DNA from: Geobacter sp.
GTDB lineage: Bacteria > Desulfobacterota > Desulfuromonadia > Geobacterales > Geobacteraceae
Assembly: GCA_003490025.1 (NCBI GenBank)
Contig: DNJC01000044.1
Location: forward strand, 1 to 23,042
Direction of reading: 5' to 3'
DNA: 23,042 nucleotides
The translations under genes were made by a program, and so were the position numbers. Each line of letters opens with the position of its first letter. Within the stretch, counting starts at the first letter, position 1. The notes below the pieces were generated by a model. The model was given only the letters and a program-made list of their open reading frames with translations. It was not told the origin of the DNA and ran no database searches. Positions 14,633-21,944 of this stretch are shown in pieces.

Positions 14633-14775
14633 CTTTCCCAAAGGGGGACTCCGGTTCCCGCCCCCTTTGCGCCGGTGAAGTCTGTTGACATCGGCGCGCC
14701 ATCTATGCCATTAATTTCCCTGCTTAGCAACAATTTTCCGCTGCCGTAGATCTCCCTCCCCTTCGAGGAGGGGAT
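14633..14775. repeat. Degenerate R3-type hairpins upstream of the sensor kinase
   Basis: CCACTTTCCCAAAGGGGGAC (14635-14650 region) and CTCCCTCCCCTTCGAGGAGGGGATG (about 14752-14776) are R3-like C/G hairpins. Between them TTGACA occurs at 14685-14690, but no convincing -10 box lies at the right distance, so I do not call a promoter. Confidence 0.5.
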
Positions 14776-14787
14776 GAGGATCTTTCC

Positions 14788-16653
14788 TTGCATTCTAAAG
14801 CGTTTCCTCCCAATCCTTCAAAAACGGCGTCCCGCCGGCGGCCGGCTGGCCGGCTCCGGCGGAACTTCGCCCGCATCTTCGCCCCTCTTTTCATCACGCT
14901 CCTCGTCGTCGCGGCCGGCACGGTCGGCGCCGCGCAGAGTACCAAGGGGCGGGGATCGGTCAGGCCGCCCATCGTCGTGGGGGGGGACTTCAACTACCCG
15001 CCTTACGAATTCGTCGACAAGAACGGCTACCCCACAGGCTTCAACGTGGAGCTGACCAGGGCGATCGCCGATGTGATGGGGCTCGAGGTGGAGATCCGCC
15101 TAGGTCCCTGGGACGGCATGCGTAAGAACCTGGAGAGCGGCGAGGTCGACATCCTCCAGGGGATGGCGTTCTCCAAGGAGCGCACCAGCGAGGTCGACTT
15201 CTCGACGCCGCACGCGATGCTGTACCAGTCGATCTGGACCAGGAGGGACGACCGGAGGATCCGGTCGCTGGAGGGGCTGCGCGGCAAGGAAGTCATCGTG
15301 ATGAGAAACAGCATCATGCACGACTTCATGCGCGGGTACGATCCGACCGCCAAGCTGATCCTGACCGACACCATCGCCGACGCCCTCCGGCTTCTGAACG
15401 ACGGCAAGCACGACTGCGCCCTGGTCTCGAAGCTGACCGGAAAGTACCTGGAAAAGGAGCTGGGGCTCAAACGGGTCATCCCGGTGGCGGAGGCGATCAT
15501 CACCCAGCCGTACGGGTATGCGGTGAAAAAGGGGAACGCGGAGCTGCTGGCCCAGTTCAACGAGGGGCTCGCCATCCTGAAGCGCTCCGGACAGTACCAG
15601 GAGATCCGCGGCAGGTGGTTGGGGGTGCTGGAAGCGCAGCCGATGACGTGGAAAAGGGCTGCCCGGTATGTGGCGCTGGTGGCCGTGCCGCTAGTTTTGA
15701 TACTGGGCGTCACGGTGGTATGGTCGAGGACCCTGCAGAAAAAGGTGGCGCAGCGGACGGAGGAGCTGGCCCGCGAGGTGGCCGAGAAGCAGAGGGCCCT
15801 GGAGGAATTGCGGCTGCACCAGGACCAGTTGGTCCAGGCGGACAAGATGGCTTCACTGGGGATACTCGTCGCCGGCGTGGCCCATGAGATCAACAACCCC
15901 AACGGCCTCATCCTCTTGAACCTGCAGCGCATCGAGGAGATCCTGCGCACCTCGCAGCCGATACTCGACGATTACCGCCGGGATAACGGCGACTTCAAGC
16001 TCGGGCGCTACAGCTATGAGAGGGTGCGCGAGGAACTGCCGCACATGCTCTCCGAGACCCAGGACGCCGCCAAGAGGATCAAGAGGATCGTCTCGGAGCT
16101 GAAGGATTTCGCGCGGCGCGACAGCGCGGAGCTGACCGAGCTGGTGGACATGAACCTCTGCGTGCAGGCCTCGCTGCGCCTGGTCGAGAACACGGTGGTG
16201 AAGAGCACGCAGCGGATCAACGCGAGTTACGCCGACGAGCTTCCCCCGGTGCGGGGGAACAGCCAGCGCATCGAGCAGGTGATCGTGAACCTGCTTTTGA
16301 ACGCGAGCCAGTCGCTGGAGGGGAGCGGCAAGAACATCTACCTCGCCACCCGTCTGGACCGTTTCCGCCGGCTCGTGCAGGTGACGGTGCGGGACGAGGG
16401 GAGGGGGGTGGCGGCGGAGCACCTGTCGCGCCTGACCGATCCCTTCTTCACCACCAAGAGGGACGAGGGTGGGTGCGGGCTGGGGCTTTCCATTTCGGCC
16501 GGCATAGTGCGGCAGCACGGCGGCACGATCAGCTTCGATTCGGAGCCCGGGCGGGGGACCACCGTCACCCTGGAGTTTCCCTGCTCCGGCGTGGACGATG
16601 CCGGGTCCGGGTCCAACAGCTCTCCCTCGCCCTCCGGGAGAGGGTTGGGGTGA
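14788..16653 (+). CDS. Histidine kinase with periplasmic amino-acid-binding sensor domain
   Basis: The 621-residue sensor kinase has a signal or anchor (about 27-49), a type 3 solute-binding domain (60-283; GGDFNYPPYEFVDKNGYPTGFNVEL, then FSKERTSEVDFSTP), a membrane helix (294-312), a coiled coil (313-350), a phosphoacceptor domain with H366 (VAGVAHEINNPNG) and an ATPase domain (N501/N505, DEGRG, GGCGLGLSIS). Ligand binding outside the cell likely controls phosphorylation of the NtrC-type regulator encoded at 17442. The start is a TTG with GAGGA seven bases upstream; no in-frame ATG precedes the signal. The last residues, SPSPSGRGLG, are encoded by repeat R2, which also supplies the stop. Confidence 0.9.
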   Translation: MHSKAFPPNPSKTASRRRPAGRLRRNFARIFAPLFITLLVVAAGTVGAAQSTKGRGSVRPPIVVGGDFNYPPYEFVDKNGYPTGFNVELTRAIADVMGLEVEIRLGPWDGMRKNLESGEVDILQGMAFSKERTSEVDFSTPHAMLYQSIWTRRDDRRIRSLEGLRGKEVIVMRNSIMHDFMRGYDPTAKLILTDTIADALRLLNDGKHDCALVSKLTGKYLEKELGLKRVIPVAEAIITQPYGYAVKKGNAELLAQFNEGLAILKRSGQYQEIRGRWLGVLEAQPMTWKRAARYVALVAVPLVLILGVTVVWSRTLQKKVAQRTEELAREVAEKQRALEELRLHQDQLVQADKMASLGILVAGVAHEINNPNGLILLNLQRIEEILRTSQPILDDYRRDNGDFKLGRYSYERVREELPHMLSETQDAAKRIKRIVSELKDFARRDSAELTELVDMNLCVQASLRLVENTVVKSTQRINASYADELPPVRGNSQRIEQVIVNLLLNASQSLEGSGKNIYLATRLDRFRRLVQVTVRDEGRGVAAEHLSRLTDPFFTTKRDEGGCGLGLSISAGIVRQHGGTISFDSEPGRGTTVTLEFPCSGVDDAGSGSNSSPSPSGRGLG

Positions 16654-16737
16654 GGGAGGTGGCGGCTAGCACCCACTTCCTTCGTGGCACCGCCCTCACC
16701 CGCCCTTCGGGCACCCTCTCCCGGTGGGCGAGGGGTT
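16622..16737. repeat. R2 palindromic repeat, complete copy B
   Basis: The left arm begins at about 16622 within the kinase coding sequence and the right arm ends at about 16737. The core shares CTTCGTGGCA and CGCCCTCACCC with copy A (12434-12560). It provides the last ten kinase codons and its TGA stop. Confidence 0.85.
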
Positions 16738-16815
16738 AGATGGTAGACTGCCGCCGCGCGAAGTGCGATTCATCAACCCATGGAGACGTCCCACCTTATC
16801 CAACTCAGCCAGGCT

Positions 16816-16853
16816 CTCCCTCGCCCTCCGGGAGAGGGTCGGGGTGAGGGAGG
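16816..16853 (+). repeat. R2 left arm in front of the DUF559 gene
   Basis: This is a left arm only (CTCCCTCGCCCTCCGGGAGA, then GGGTCGGGGTGAGGGAGG). Its end, GGGAGGT, stands seven bases before the GTG start of the DUF559 gene, so the repeat itself serves as the ribosome-binding site. Confidence 0.85.
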
Positions 16854-16861
16854 TGCCCGCA

Positions 16862-17227
16862 GTGGTGAAGCCGAAACTTCCGGAACAGGTAAGAGAGTTC
16901 GCAAGGTCGCTGAGGTTGCATCAGACGGATGCGGAGATCCTGCTCTGGCTGCTGTTGAAGAACAGGAGTTTGGGGTTCAAGTTCCGGAGGCAGCATCCTG
17001 TGGGGCGGTATGTCCTCGATTTGTACTGCCACGAGGCTCATCTGTGTGTTGAAGTGGATGGCGGGCAGCACAACAGCGAGGTGTCTCGAGATGAACAGCG
17101 AACTGCGGAACTCAACAAGGCAGGCATCAGGGTAATCAGGTTCTGGGACAACGAGGTGCTGAACAGCACCGAGGCGGTGCTGGAAAGGATTTACCTGGAG
17201 CTGACTGGCAGCGGCGGCCGTGGCTAG
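16862..17227 (+). CDS. DUF559 domain protein (Vsr/restriction-endonuclease-like fold)
   Basis: The 121-residue protein belongs to the DUF559 family, related to very-short-patch-repair and other PD-(D/E)xK nucleases. Features include ARSLRLHQTDAEILLWLLLKNRSLGFKFRRQHPVGRYVLDLYC (about 14-56), the E-V-D-G-G-Q-H segment after LCV (about 62-70) and RVIRFWDNEVL near the end. Activity is unproven for the family as far as I know. The GTG at 16862 is preferred; GTG 16865 is also possible. The frame upstream to 16724 is repeat sequence. The gene lies between a left and a right arm of palindrome R2, and its final codons are the first copy of the 85-base tandem repeat that follows. It separates kinase from regulator. 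Confidence 0.85.
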   Translation: MVKPKLPEQVREFARSLRLHQTDAEILLWLLLKNRSLGFKFRRQHPVGRYVLDLYCHEAHLCVEVDGGQHNSEVSRDEQRTAELNKAGIRVIRFWDNEVLNSTEAVLERIYLELTGSGGRG

Positions 17228-17407
17228 GCCCTCACGGGGATTTGCCTGGAGTTGACTGGCTGTGGCGGCCATGGCCAGCGCCCTCACCCCCGCCCCTCTC
17301 CCGGTGGGCGAGGGGAGAATGGGGATTTGTCTGGAGCTGACTGGCAGCGGCGGCCATGGCCAGCGCCCTCACCCCCGCCCCTCTCCCGGAGGGCGAGGGG
17401 AGTATGG
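17187..17407 (+). repeat. 85-base tandem repeat: DUF559 3' end plus R2 right arm
   Basis: Two complete copies (17238-17322 and 17323-17407) each start with GGATTTG(C/T)CTGGAG, continue with the DUF559 3'-end sequence and finish with an R2 right arm (17276-17315 and 17361-17400). A 5' partial copy (17187-17237) is the actual end of the DUF559 gene. The copies differ at only a few positions, so the duplication is recent. Confidence 0.88.
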
Positions 17408-17441
17408 GCGGTGAAGGCTTAACTGTAACTAGGAGTTGTCT

Positions 17442-18860
17442 ATGAACGAAGCGCTTTATCCTGCTTTTGGCGTACTGCTGGTGGACGACGAGGCGCCCTG
17501 GCTGCGAAGCCTCCGCATGACGCTGGAGGGGCCGGGGGCGATCAGCAACATCAGGACGCTCACGGACAGCCGCGAGGTGATGGGGGCGCTGGACGAAGGG
17601 CGCTTCGGCCTCGTCCTGCTCGACCTGACCATGCCGCACCTCTCGGGGGAGGAACTCCTGGCGCGCATAGCGGAGGAGCACCCGGAGGTGACGGTGGTGG
17701 TCCTCTCCGGCCTGAACCAGATCGAGACGGCGGTGAGCTGCATGAGGCTCGGCGCCTTCGATTACCTGGTGAAGACGGACGAGGAGGACCGCATTCTCGA
17801 CTCGGTGCGCCGCGCCATCCGGATGCAGGAACTGCAGCAGGAGAACAAGGAGATGCGGCGCCGCTTCCTGAACGACCGGCTGGAGTGCCCGCAGGCGTTC
17901 GCCCCCCTCATCACCAACAACAAGGCGATGCGCTCCATCTTCCAGTACATCGAGGCGGTCGCCAAGAGCACCCAGCCGATCCTCATCACCGGGGAAAGCG
18001 GGGTCGGCAAGGAACTCATCGCCCGGGCCGTTCATACCCTGAGCAGGGGGAACGGACCGCTGGTCCCGGTGAACGTCGCGGGACTTGAGGACAGCATCTT
18101 CACGGACACCCTCTTCGGCCACAGGAAAGGGGCCTTCACCGGCGCCGACGAGACCCGCAGCGGCATGGTGGAACAGGCAGCCGAGGGGACGCTCTTTCTG
18201 GACGAGATCGGGGACCTCTCCCTGGTCAGCCAGGTGAAACTGCTGCGGCTGTTGCAGGAGGGGGAGTACTACCCCCTTGGCAGCGACATCCCGAAACAGC
18301 TCAGGGCGCGCATCGTGGTGGCGACCCACCACGACCTCTCCAAGAAGCGCGACGCCGGCGGCTTCCGCAAGGACCTCTACTTCCGGCTGCGCGCACACCA
18401 CGTGCACATCCCGCCGCTGCGCGAGCGCAAGGACGACATCCCGCTGCTGCTCGATCACTTCCTGGAGGAGAGCGCCCGCGTCTTCGACAAGAAGGTGCCG
18501 AGCTACCCGAAGGAACTCCTGACGCTCCTGGCCAATTACAGTTTCCCCGGGAACCTGCGGGAACTCCGCTCGATGGTCTTCGACGCGATGAGCGTGCACT
18601 CCTCGCGGATGCTCTCCATGAACAGCTTCAGGCACGCCATGGAGGTCAAGGGGGAGAGCCCCGCTGCCGAGAGTGTGGGCGGCGCGGAGCAAAGCGCCTT
18701 TGCCAACTGCTCCGAGATACCGACCCTGACTGCCGCGGTGGAGCAACTGGTGGCGGAGGCGATGCGGCGCGCCGGCAACAACCAGAGCATCGCCTCCCGG
18801 ATGCTCGGCATCTCGCAGCCGGCACTGAGCAAGCGGCTCAAGCACCAGCGGGGGGATTAG
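17442..18860 (+). CDS. NtrC-family sigma54-dependent response regulator
   Basis: The 472-residue regulator has three parts. The receiver domain has D16/D17, phosphoacceptor D61 (VLLDLTMP) and K111. The AAA+ domain has Walker A GESGVGKE (184-191), GAFTGA (230-235), which contacts sigma54, Walker B LFLDEIGD (251-258), and the arginine-finger region FRKDLYFRL. The C-terminal Fis-type helix-turn-helix is AMRRAGNNQSIASRMLGISQPALSKRLK. The ATG at 17442 has AGGAG six bases upstream. The closest kinase is the solute-binding-domain kinase at 14788, and a strong sigma54 promoter lies at 19245 before the amino-acid transporter, which is the likely target. Confidence 0.94.
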   Translation: MNEALYPAFGVLLVDDEAPWLRSLRMTLEGPGAISNIRTLTDSREVMGALDEGRFGLVLLDLTMPHLSGEELLARIAEEHPEVTVVVLSGLNQIETAVSCMRLGAFDYLVKTDEEDRILDSVRRAIRMQELQQENKEMRRRFLNDRLECPQAFAPLITNNKAMRSIFQYIEAVAKSTQPILITGESGVGKELIARAVHTLSRGNGPLVPVNVAGLEDSIFTDTLFGHRKGAFTGADETRSGMVEQAAEGTLFLDEIGDLSLVSQVKLLRLLQEGEYYPLGSDIPKQLRARIVVATHHDLSKKRDAGGFRKDLYFRLRAHHVHIPPLRERKDDIPLLLDHFLEESARVFDKKVPSYPKELLTLLANYSFPGNLRELRSMVFDAMSVHSSRMLSMNSFRHAMEVKGESPAAESVGGAEQSAFANCSEIPTLTAAVEQLVAEAMRRAGNNQSIASRMLGISQPALSKRLKHQRGD

Positions 18861-18872
18861 AGCGGCCTTTAA

Positions 18873-19048
18873 AGCGGTTACGCAGAGAACGCGGAGAACT
18901 GCCGCTGAGGACGCGAGGGAATCAAAGGCTTAAAGACTTTAGGGCTTGGTTTTGGTTAACCCCAAAAAGCTTCTCTCTGCGTGCTCCGCGGTTCTCAGCG
19001 TCCTCCGCGTTACGGCTTTTAAAGCAGTTACGCTTTTAAAGTAGTTTC
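18873..19048 (-). repeat. R1 repeat, degenerate copy in inverted orientation
   Basis: This lies in the gap between the regulator and transporter genes (18861-19416). GGTTACGCAGAGAACGCGGA (18887 onward) is block D inverted, and CTTCTCTCTGCGTGCTCCGC (from about 18969) is block A inverted. Blocks B and C are largely missing. The remainder of the gap, 19049-19244, is AT-richer and holds the promoter region. Confidence 0.75.
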
Positions 19049-19058
19049 GCGCCTTTGA

Positions 19059-19170
19059 GGGGGTATAGCTTTCGTTATAGCGATAATAAATATTATACCT
19101 GCGGTAACTCGCTGTTTTTAAACACTATTCATCCCTCCGTGTAGCATCCCTCCTGGATCGGTTATACCCC
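19059..19170. promoter_or_regulatory. Candidate activator-binding words upstream of the sigma54 promoter
   Basis: GGGGGTATA (19059-19067), TATACC (19094-19099) and TATACCCC (19163-19170) form an inverted and repeated set within an AT-rich stretch, 75-185 bases upstream of the -24 box. This is a usual distance for NtrC-type enhancer sites. The assignment is an inference from position only. Confidence 0.3.
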
Positions 19171-19244
19171 TTCTTTCTCGTCTCTCCCTTCTCAATCACC
19201 TAATTCCGATATTAAACCAGTGTGTTAGAGTCGCACGCTCTTCT

Positions 19245-19260
19245 TGGCACCCCCCTTGCT
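19245..19260 (+). promoter_or_regulatory. Sigma54 (-24/-12) promoter of the amino-acid ABC operon
   Basis: TGGCAC (19245-19250), five C and TTGCT (19256-19260) match the -24/-12 consensus with the required spacing. Transcription should begin near 19271, about 145 bases before the ATPase start. An NtrC-type activator gene lies immediately upstream. Confidence 0.85.
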
Positions 19261-19416
19261 GTAATGGGAGTATTCCGCCGGAGAACTCCCGCCTGCAGCG
19301 GTAGCCGGATCGGCTGTGGCGGGGGCTGTAGGGATCGGCGGCCACTTCCCGCCTCGTCAGCAAAACGATTTTTTTCGGTTGAACCGGATCGGCAACAAAT
19401 TGAAAAGGAGCGGCAG

Positions 19417-20151
19417 ATGATCAAGTTTCAAGGGGTCCACAAGTGGTTCAAAAAGCTTCACGTGCTAAACGACATCAACCTTCATGTCAAACAGGGTGAA
19501 GTGGTCGTTGTCTGCGGTCCCTCGGGGTCCGGCAAGTCGACCCTGATCCGGACCATAAACCAGCTGGAGCCGATCAACGAGGGGGCGCTCAACGTCGACG
19601 GGATGGACCTCCATTGCAAGAAGACGGACCTGAACAAGCTCCGCGCCGAGGTCGGCTTCGTGTTCCAGCAGTTCAACCTGTACCCGCACCTGTCGGTGAT
19701 CGACAACATCACGCTTGCTCCCACCAAGATCAGAAAAATCTCGAAGAGGGATGCGCAGGACCAGGCGATGGTCCTCCTGGAGCGCGTGGGGCTCGCCGTG
19801 AAACGGGACGCCTATCCCACCCAGCTCTCCGGCGGGCAGCAGCAGCGCGTGGCCATTGCCCGGGCACTTGCCATGAAGCCGCGCATCATGCTCTTCGACG
19901 AGCCGACTTCCGCGCTCGACCCGGAGATGATCGGCGAGGTGCTGGCGGTAATGCAGGACCTGGCGAAAAGCGGCATGACCATGATGGTGGTGACCCACGA
20001 GATGGGGTTTGCCCGCGAGGTGGCGGACCGGGTGGTCTTCATGGACCACGGCACCGTCCTGGAAGAGGCCCAGCCGGAGGAGTTCTTCCGCAACCCGCAG
20101 CACGACCGCGCCAAGCAGTTCCTGAAGCAGCTGCTGTCGCCGATGCACTGA
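19417..20151 (+). CDS. Polar amino-acid ABC transporter ATPase (GlnQ-like)
   Basis: The 244-residue ATPase drives the importer encoded with it. It has Walker A GPSGSGKST (33-41), Q-loop VFQQFNLYPHL, signature LSGGQQQRVAIARAL, Walker B RIMLFDEPTSALD and the H-loop VTHEMGFAREVADRVVFMDHG. The length and FNLYPHL region are typical of the polar amino-acid family. AAGGAG is six bases upstream of the ATG at 19417; the open frame back to 19222 includes the sigma54 promoter and cannot be coding. It is the first gene of a four-gene operon (ATPase, binding protein, two permeases). Confidence 0.95.
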   Translation: MIKFQGVHKWFKKLHVLNDINLHVKQGEVVVVCGPSGSGKSTLIRTINQLEPINEGALNVDGMDLHCKKTDLNKLRAEVGFVFQQFNLYPHLSVIDNITLAPTKIRKISKRDAQDQAMVLLERVGLAVKRDAYPTQLSGGQQQRVAIARALAMKPRIMLFDEPTSALDPEMIGEVLAVMQDLAKSGMTMMVVTHEMGFAREVADRVVFMDHGTVLEEAQPEEFFRNPQHDRAKQFLKQLLSPMH

Positions 20152-20232
20152 TCTGAGAAAACGGGAAAACGGGTTACGTGCAATCCGCCTCAATTCCGGG
20201 GCGCATCATAAGGACATCAAAAGGAGAGTACT

Positions 20233-21057
20233 GTGAAAAGATTTGCTGCTGTTTTGATGGGTTTGGCGCTGGTCGGCACGTTCGGCACGGCGGCTTTGGC
20301 CGCGGCTCCGGCCGATACCCTGGCCGAGGCGAAGAAAAAGGGCGTTCTCGTCGCCGGGGTCAAGGATTCGCTTCCTCCCTTTGGCTACGTCGACGAGAAG
20401 AGCCGCGAGATCGTGGGCTACGACATCGACTTCGTGAAGGCGATCGCCAGGAAGCTCAACGTCAAGCTGGAGCTGAAGCCGGTTACCTCCGCCTCGCGCA
20501 TGCCGCAGCTCACCGAAGGGAACATCGACATCATCGCCGCCACCATGACCAAGAACCCGGAGCGCGCCAAGCAGATCGGCTTCAGCCACACCTACTTCGC
20601 CACCGGCCAGAAATTCATCACCAACAAGGGGAAGGTGAAGAGCCTCAAGGACCTCGAAGGGAAGAAGATCGGCACCGCCAAGGGCTCCACCTCGGAGCAG
20701 AACGTGAAGACCGCCATCCCGACCGCCACCGTCCTCGCCTTCGACGACTATCCGCAGGCTTTCCTGGCGCTGCAGCAGGGTAAGGTCGCCGCCGTGACCA
20801 CCGACGAGGCGATCCTCGCCGGCATCCTCGCCAAGGCCCCCAACAAGGCGAAGTTCGAGATCCCGCCCGTCCAGATCTCCAACGAGCCGTACGGCCTGGG
20901 CATGAGAAAAGACGACGCCAAGTTCATCGCCTTCGTCGACAAGACCATCCTGGAGATGGAGAAGAGCGGCGAAGCGAAGAAGATCTTCGAAAAGTGGTTC
21001 GGCAAAGGGACCGACTTCCAACTGAAGAGAACCTTCAAGATCACCGCAGACAAATAA
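20233..21057 (+). CDS. Amino-acid ABC transporter periplasmic binding protein
   Basis: The 274-residue precursor has a signal peptide (MKRFAAVLMGLALVGTFGTAALAAA) and a type 3 solute-binding domain: GVLVAGVKDSLPPFGYVDEKSREIVGYDIDFVKAIA, then IDIIAATMTKNPERAKQIGFSHTYFATGQKF and GKKIGTAKGSTSEQNVK. The R in the KNPERAKQIGFS part is the usual carboxylate-binding arginine. Overall it resembles the glutamate/aspartate group, but the ligand cannot be fixed by eye. The start is a GTG with AAGGAGA upstream. A hairpin follows the gene. Similarity of fold to the sensor part of the kinase at 14788 suggests that both may recognise related ligands. Confidence 0.94.
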   Translation: MKRFAAVLMGLALVGTFGTAALAAAPADTLAEAKKKGVLVAGVKDSLPPFGYVDEKSREIVGYDIDFVKAIARKLNVKLELKPVTSASRMPQLTEGNIDIIAATMTKNPERAKQIGFSHTYFATGQKFITNKGKVKSLKDLEGKKIGTAKGSTSEQNVKTAIPTATVLAFDDYPQAFLALQQGKVAAVTTDEAILAGILAKAPNKAKFEIPPVQISNEPYGLGMRKDDAKFIAFVDKTILEMEKSGEAKKIFEKWFGKGTDFQLKRTFKITADK

Positions 21058-21058
21058 A

Positions 21059-21132
21059 GCAGGTTACGGTGGAGGTTGAGGTTGAGGAAAGGCATCGTAA
21101 GCCGCTCAACCTTAACCTCGACCTCAACCTGC
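21059..21132 (+). repeat. Long hairpin between binding-protein and permease genes
   Basis: A 28-base arm (21059-21086) pairs imperfectly with 21105-21132 around an 18-base loop; both arms consist of GGTTGA/TCAACC-type words. There is no T-run. In ABC operons such a structure commonly protects the upstream mRNA, so that binding protein is made in excess; here that is inference. Confidence 0.75.
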
Positions 21133-21148
21133 CTTAAAGAGGTTTCCC

Positions 21149-21853
21149 GTGCTAAAGTACACATTTGACTGGTCCATCGTCACCTCGGGCAAGTATTTCG
21201 AATGGCTGGTTTCCGGGATGAAGATAACCCTGGAACTCTCCGCCGTCGGCATCATCGGCGCCTTCGTGCTGGGGCTGCTCATCGCCGTGATGAAGATGAG
21301 TCATTTCCGCCCCCTGCGCTGGATCGCCTCCGCCTACCTGGAGTTTTTCCGGAACACGCCGCTTTTGATCCAGATCTTCTTCTGGTACTTCGGCTCGTAC
21401 AAGGTGCTCCCGACCGTGGTGAACGACTGGCTGAACAGCACCAACTTCGAATTCGCCGCGGCCGCCATCGCCCTCACCATCTACACCTCGGCCTTCATCG
21501 CGGAGGACATCCGCTCGGGGATACTTTCCATCCCGAGGGAGCAGATGGAGGCGGCCAGAAGCGCCGGGTTCTCCTACCTCCGTTCCATGCAGTACATCAT
21601 CCTGCCGCAGGCCGTGCGCATCACCGTTCCGCCGCTGGTGAACCAGTTCCTCAACCTGGCCAAGAACTCCTCGCTCGCCATGACCATCGGCGTCATGGAG
21701 CTCACCTACCAGGCCCGCCAGGTCGAGAGCTACACCTTCAAGGGTTTCGAGGCCTTCACCGCCGCAACGGTGGTCTATCTCGTGCTGTCGGTTTCCATCA
21801 CGGCGTTCATGGACCAGTACAACAAGCGGGTGCTGAACCCGCACCGGGCCTAA
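21149..21853 (+). CDS. Amino-acid ABC transporter permease, first subunit
   Basis: The 234-residue inner-membrane subunit of the polar amino-acid family (HisM/GltJ-like) has about five membrane segments, beginning with GMKITLELSAVGIIGAFVLGLLIAVMKMS. The family motif FFRNTPLLIQIFFWYFG is at about 66-82. The EAA loop that docks on the ATPase is EQMEAARSAGFSYLRSMQYIILPQAVRITVPPLVNQFL (131-168). The start is a GTG with AGAGG six bases upstream. It pairs with the second permease at 21945 to form the heterodimeric channel. Confidence 0.94.
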   Translation: MLKYTFDWSIVTSGKYFEWLVSGMKITLELSAVGIIGAFVLGLLIAVMKMSHFRPLRWIASAYLEFFRNTPLLIQIFFWYFGSYKVLPTVVNDWLNSTNFEFAAAAIALTIYTSAFIAEDIRSGILSIPREQMEAARSAGFSYLRSMQYIILPQAVRITVPPLVNQFLNLAKNSSLAMTIGVMELTYQARQVESYTFKGFEAFTAATVVYLVLSVSITAFMDQYNKRVLNPHRA

Positions 21854-21867
21854 CGAACCCATCCCCA

Positions 21868-21895
21868 CCCCGGCCCTCCCCTTGAAGGGGAGGGG
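21868..21895. repeat. Short C/G hairpin between the permease genes
   Basis: The CCCTCCCCTTGAAGGGGAGGG palindrome (about 21876-21896) belongs to the same hairpin class as 964-982. It lies within the operon, 15-40 bases after the first permease stop. Confidence 0.75.
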
Positions 21896-21944
21896 GAGAT
21901 TTCGAAGCTGGAAAAAGATTTACAGCGGGAAACGGAGAACAGAC

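Noticed and set aside
17187..17407. CRISPR array
   Set aside because: The units are contiguous tandem copies without unique spacers and include coding sequence.
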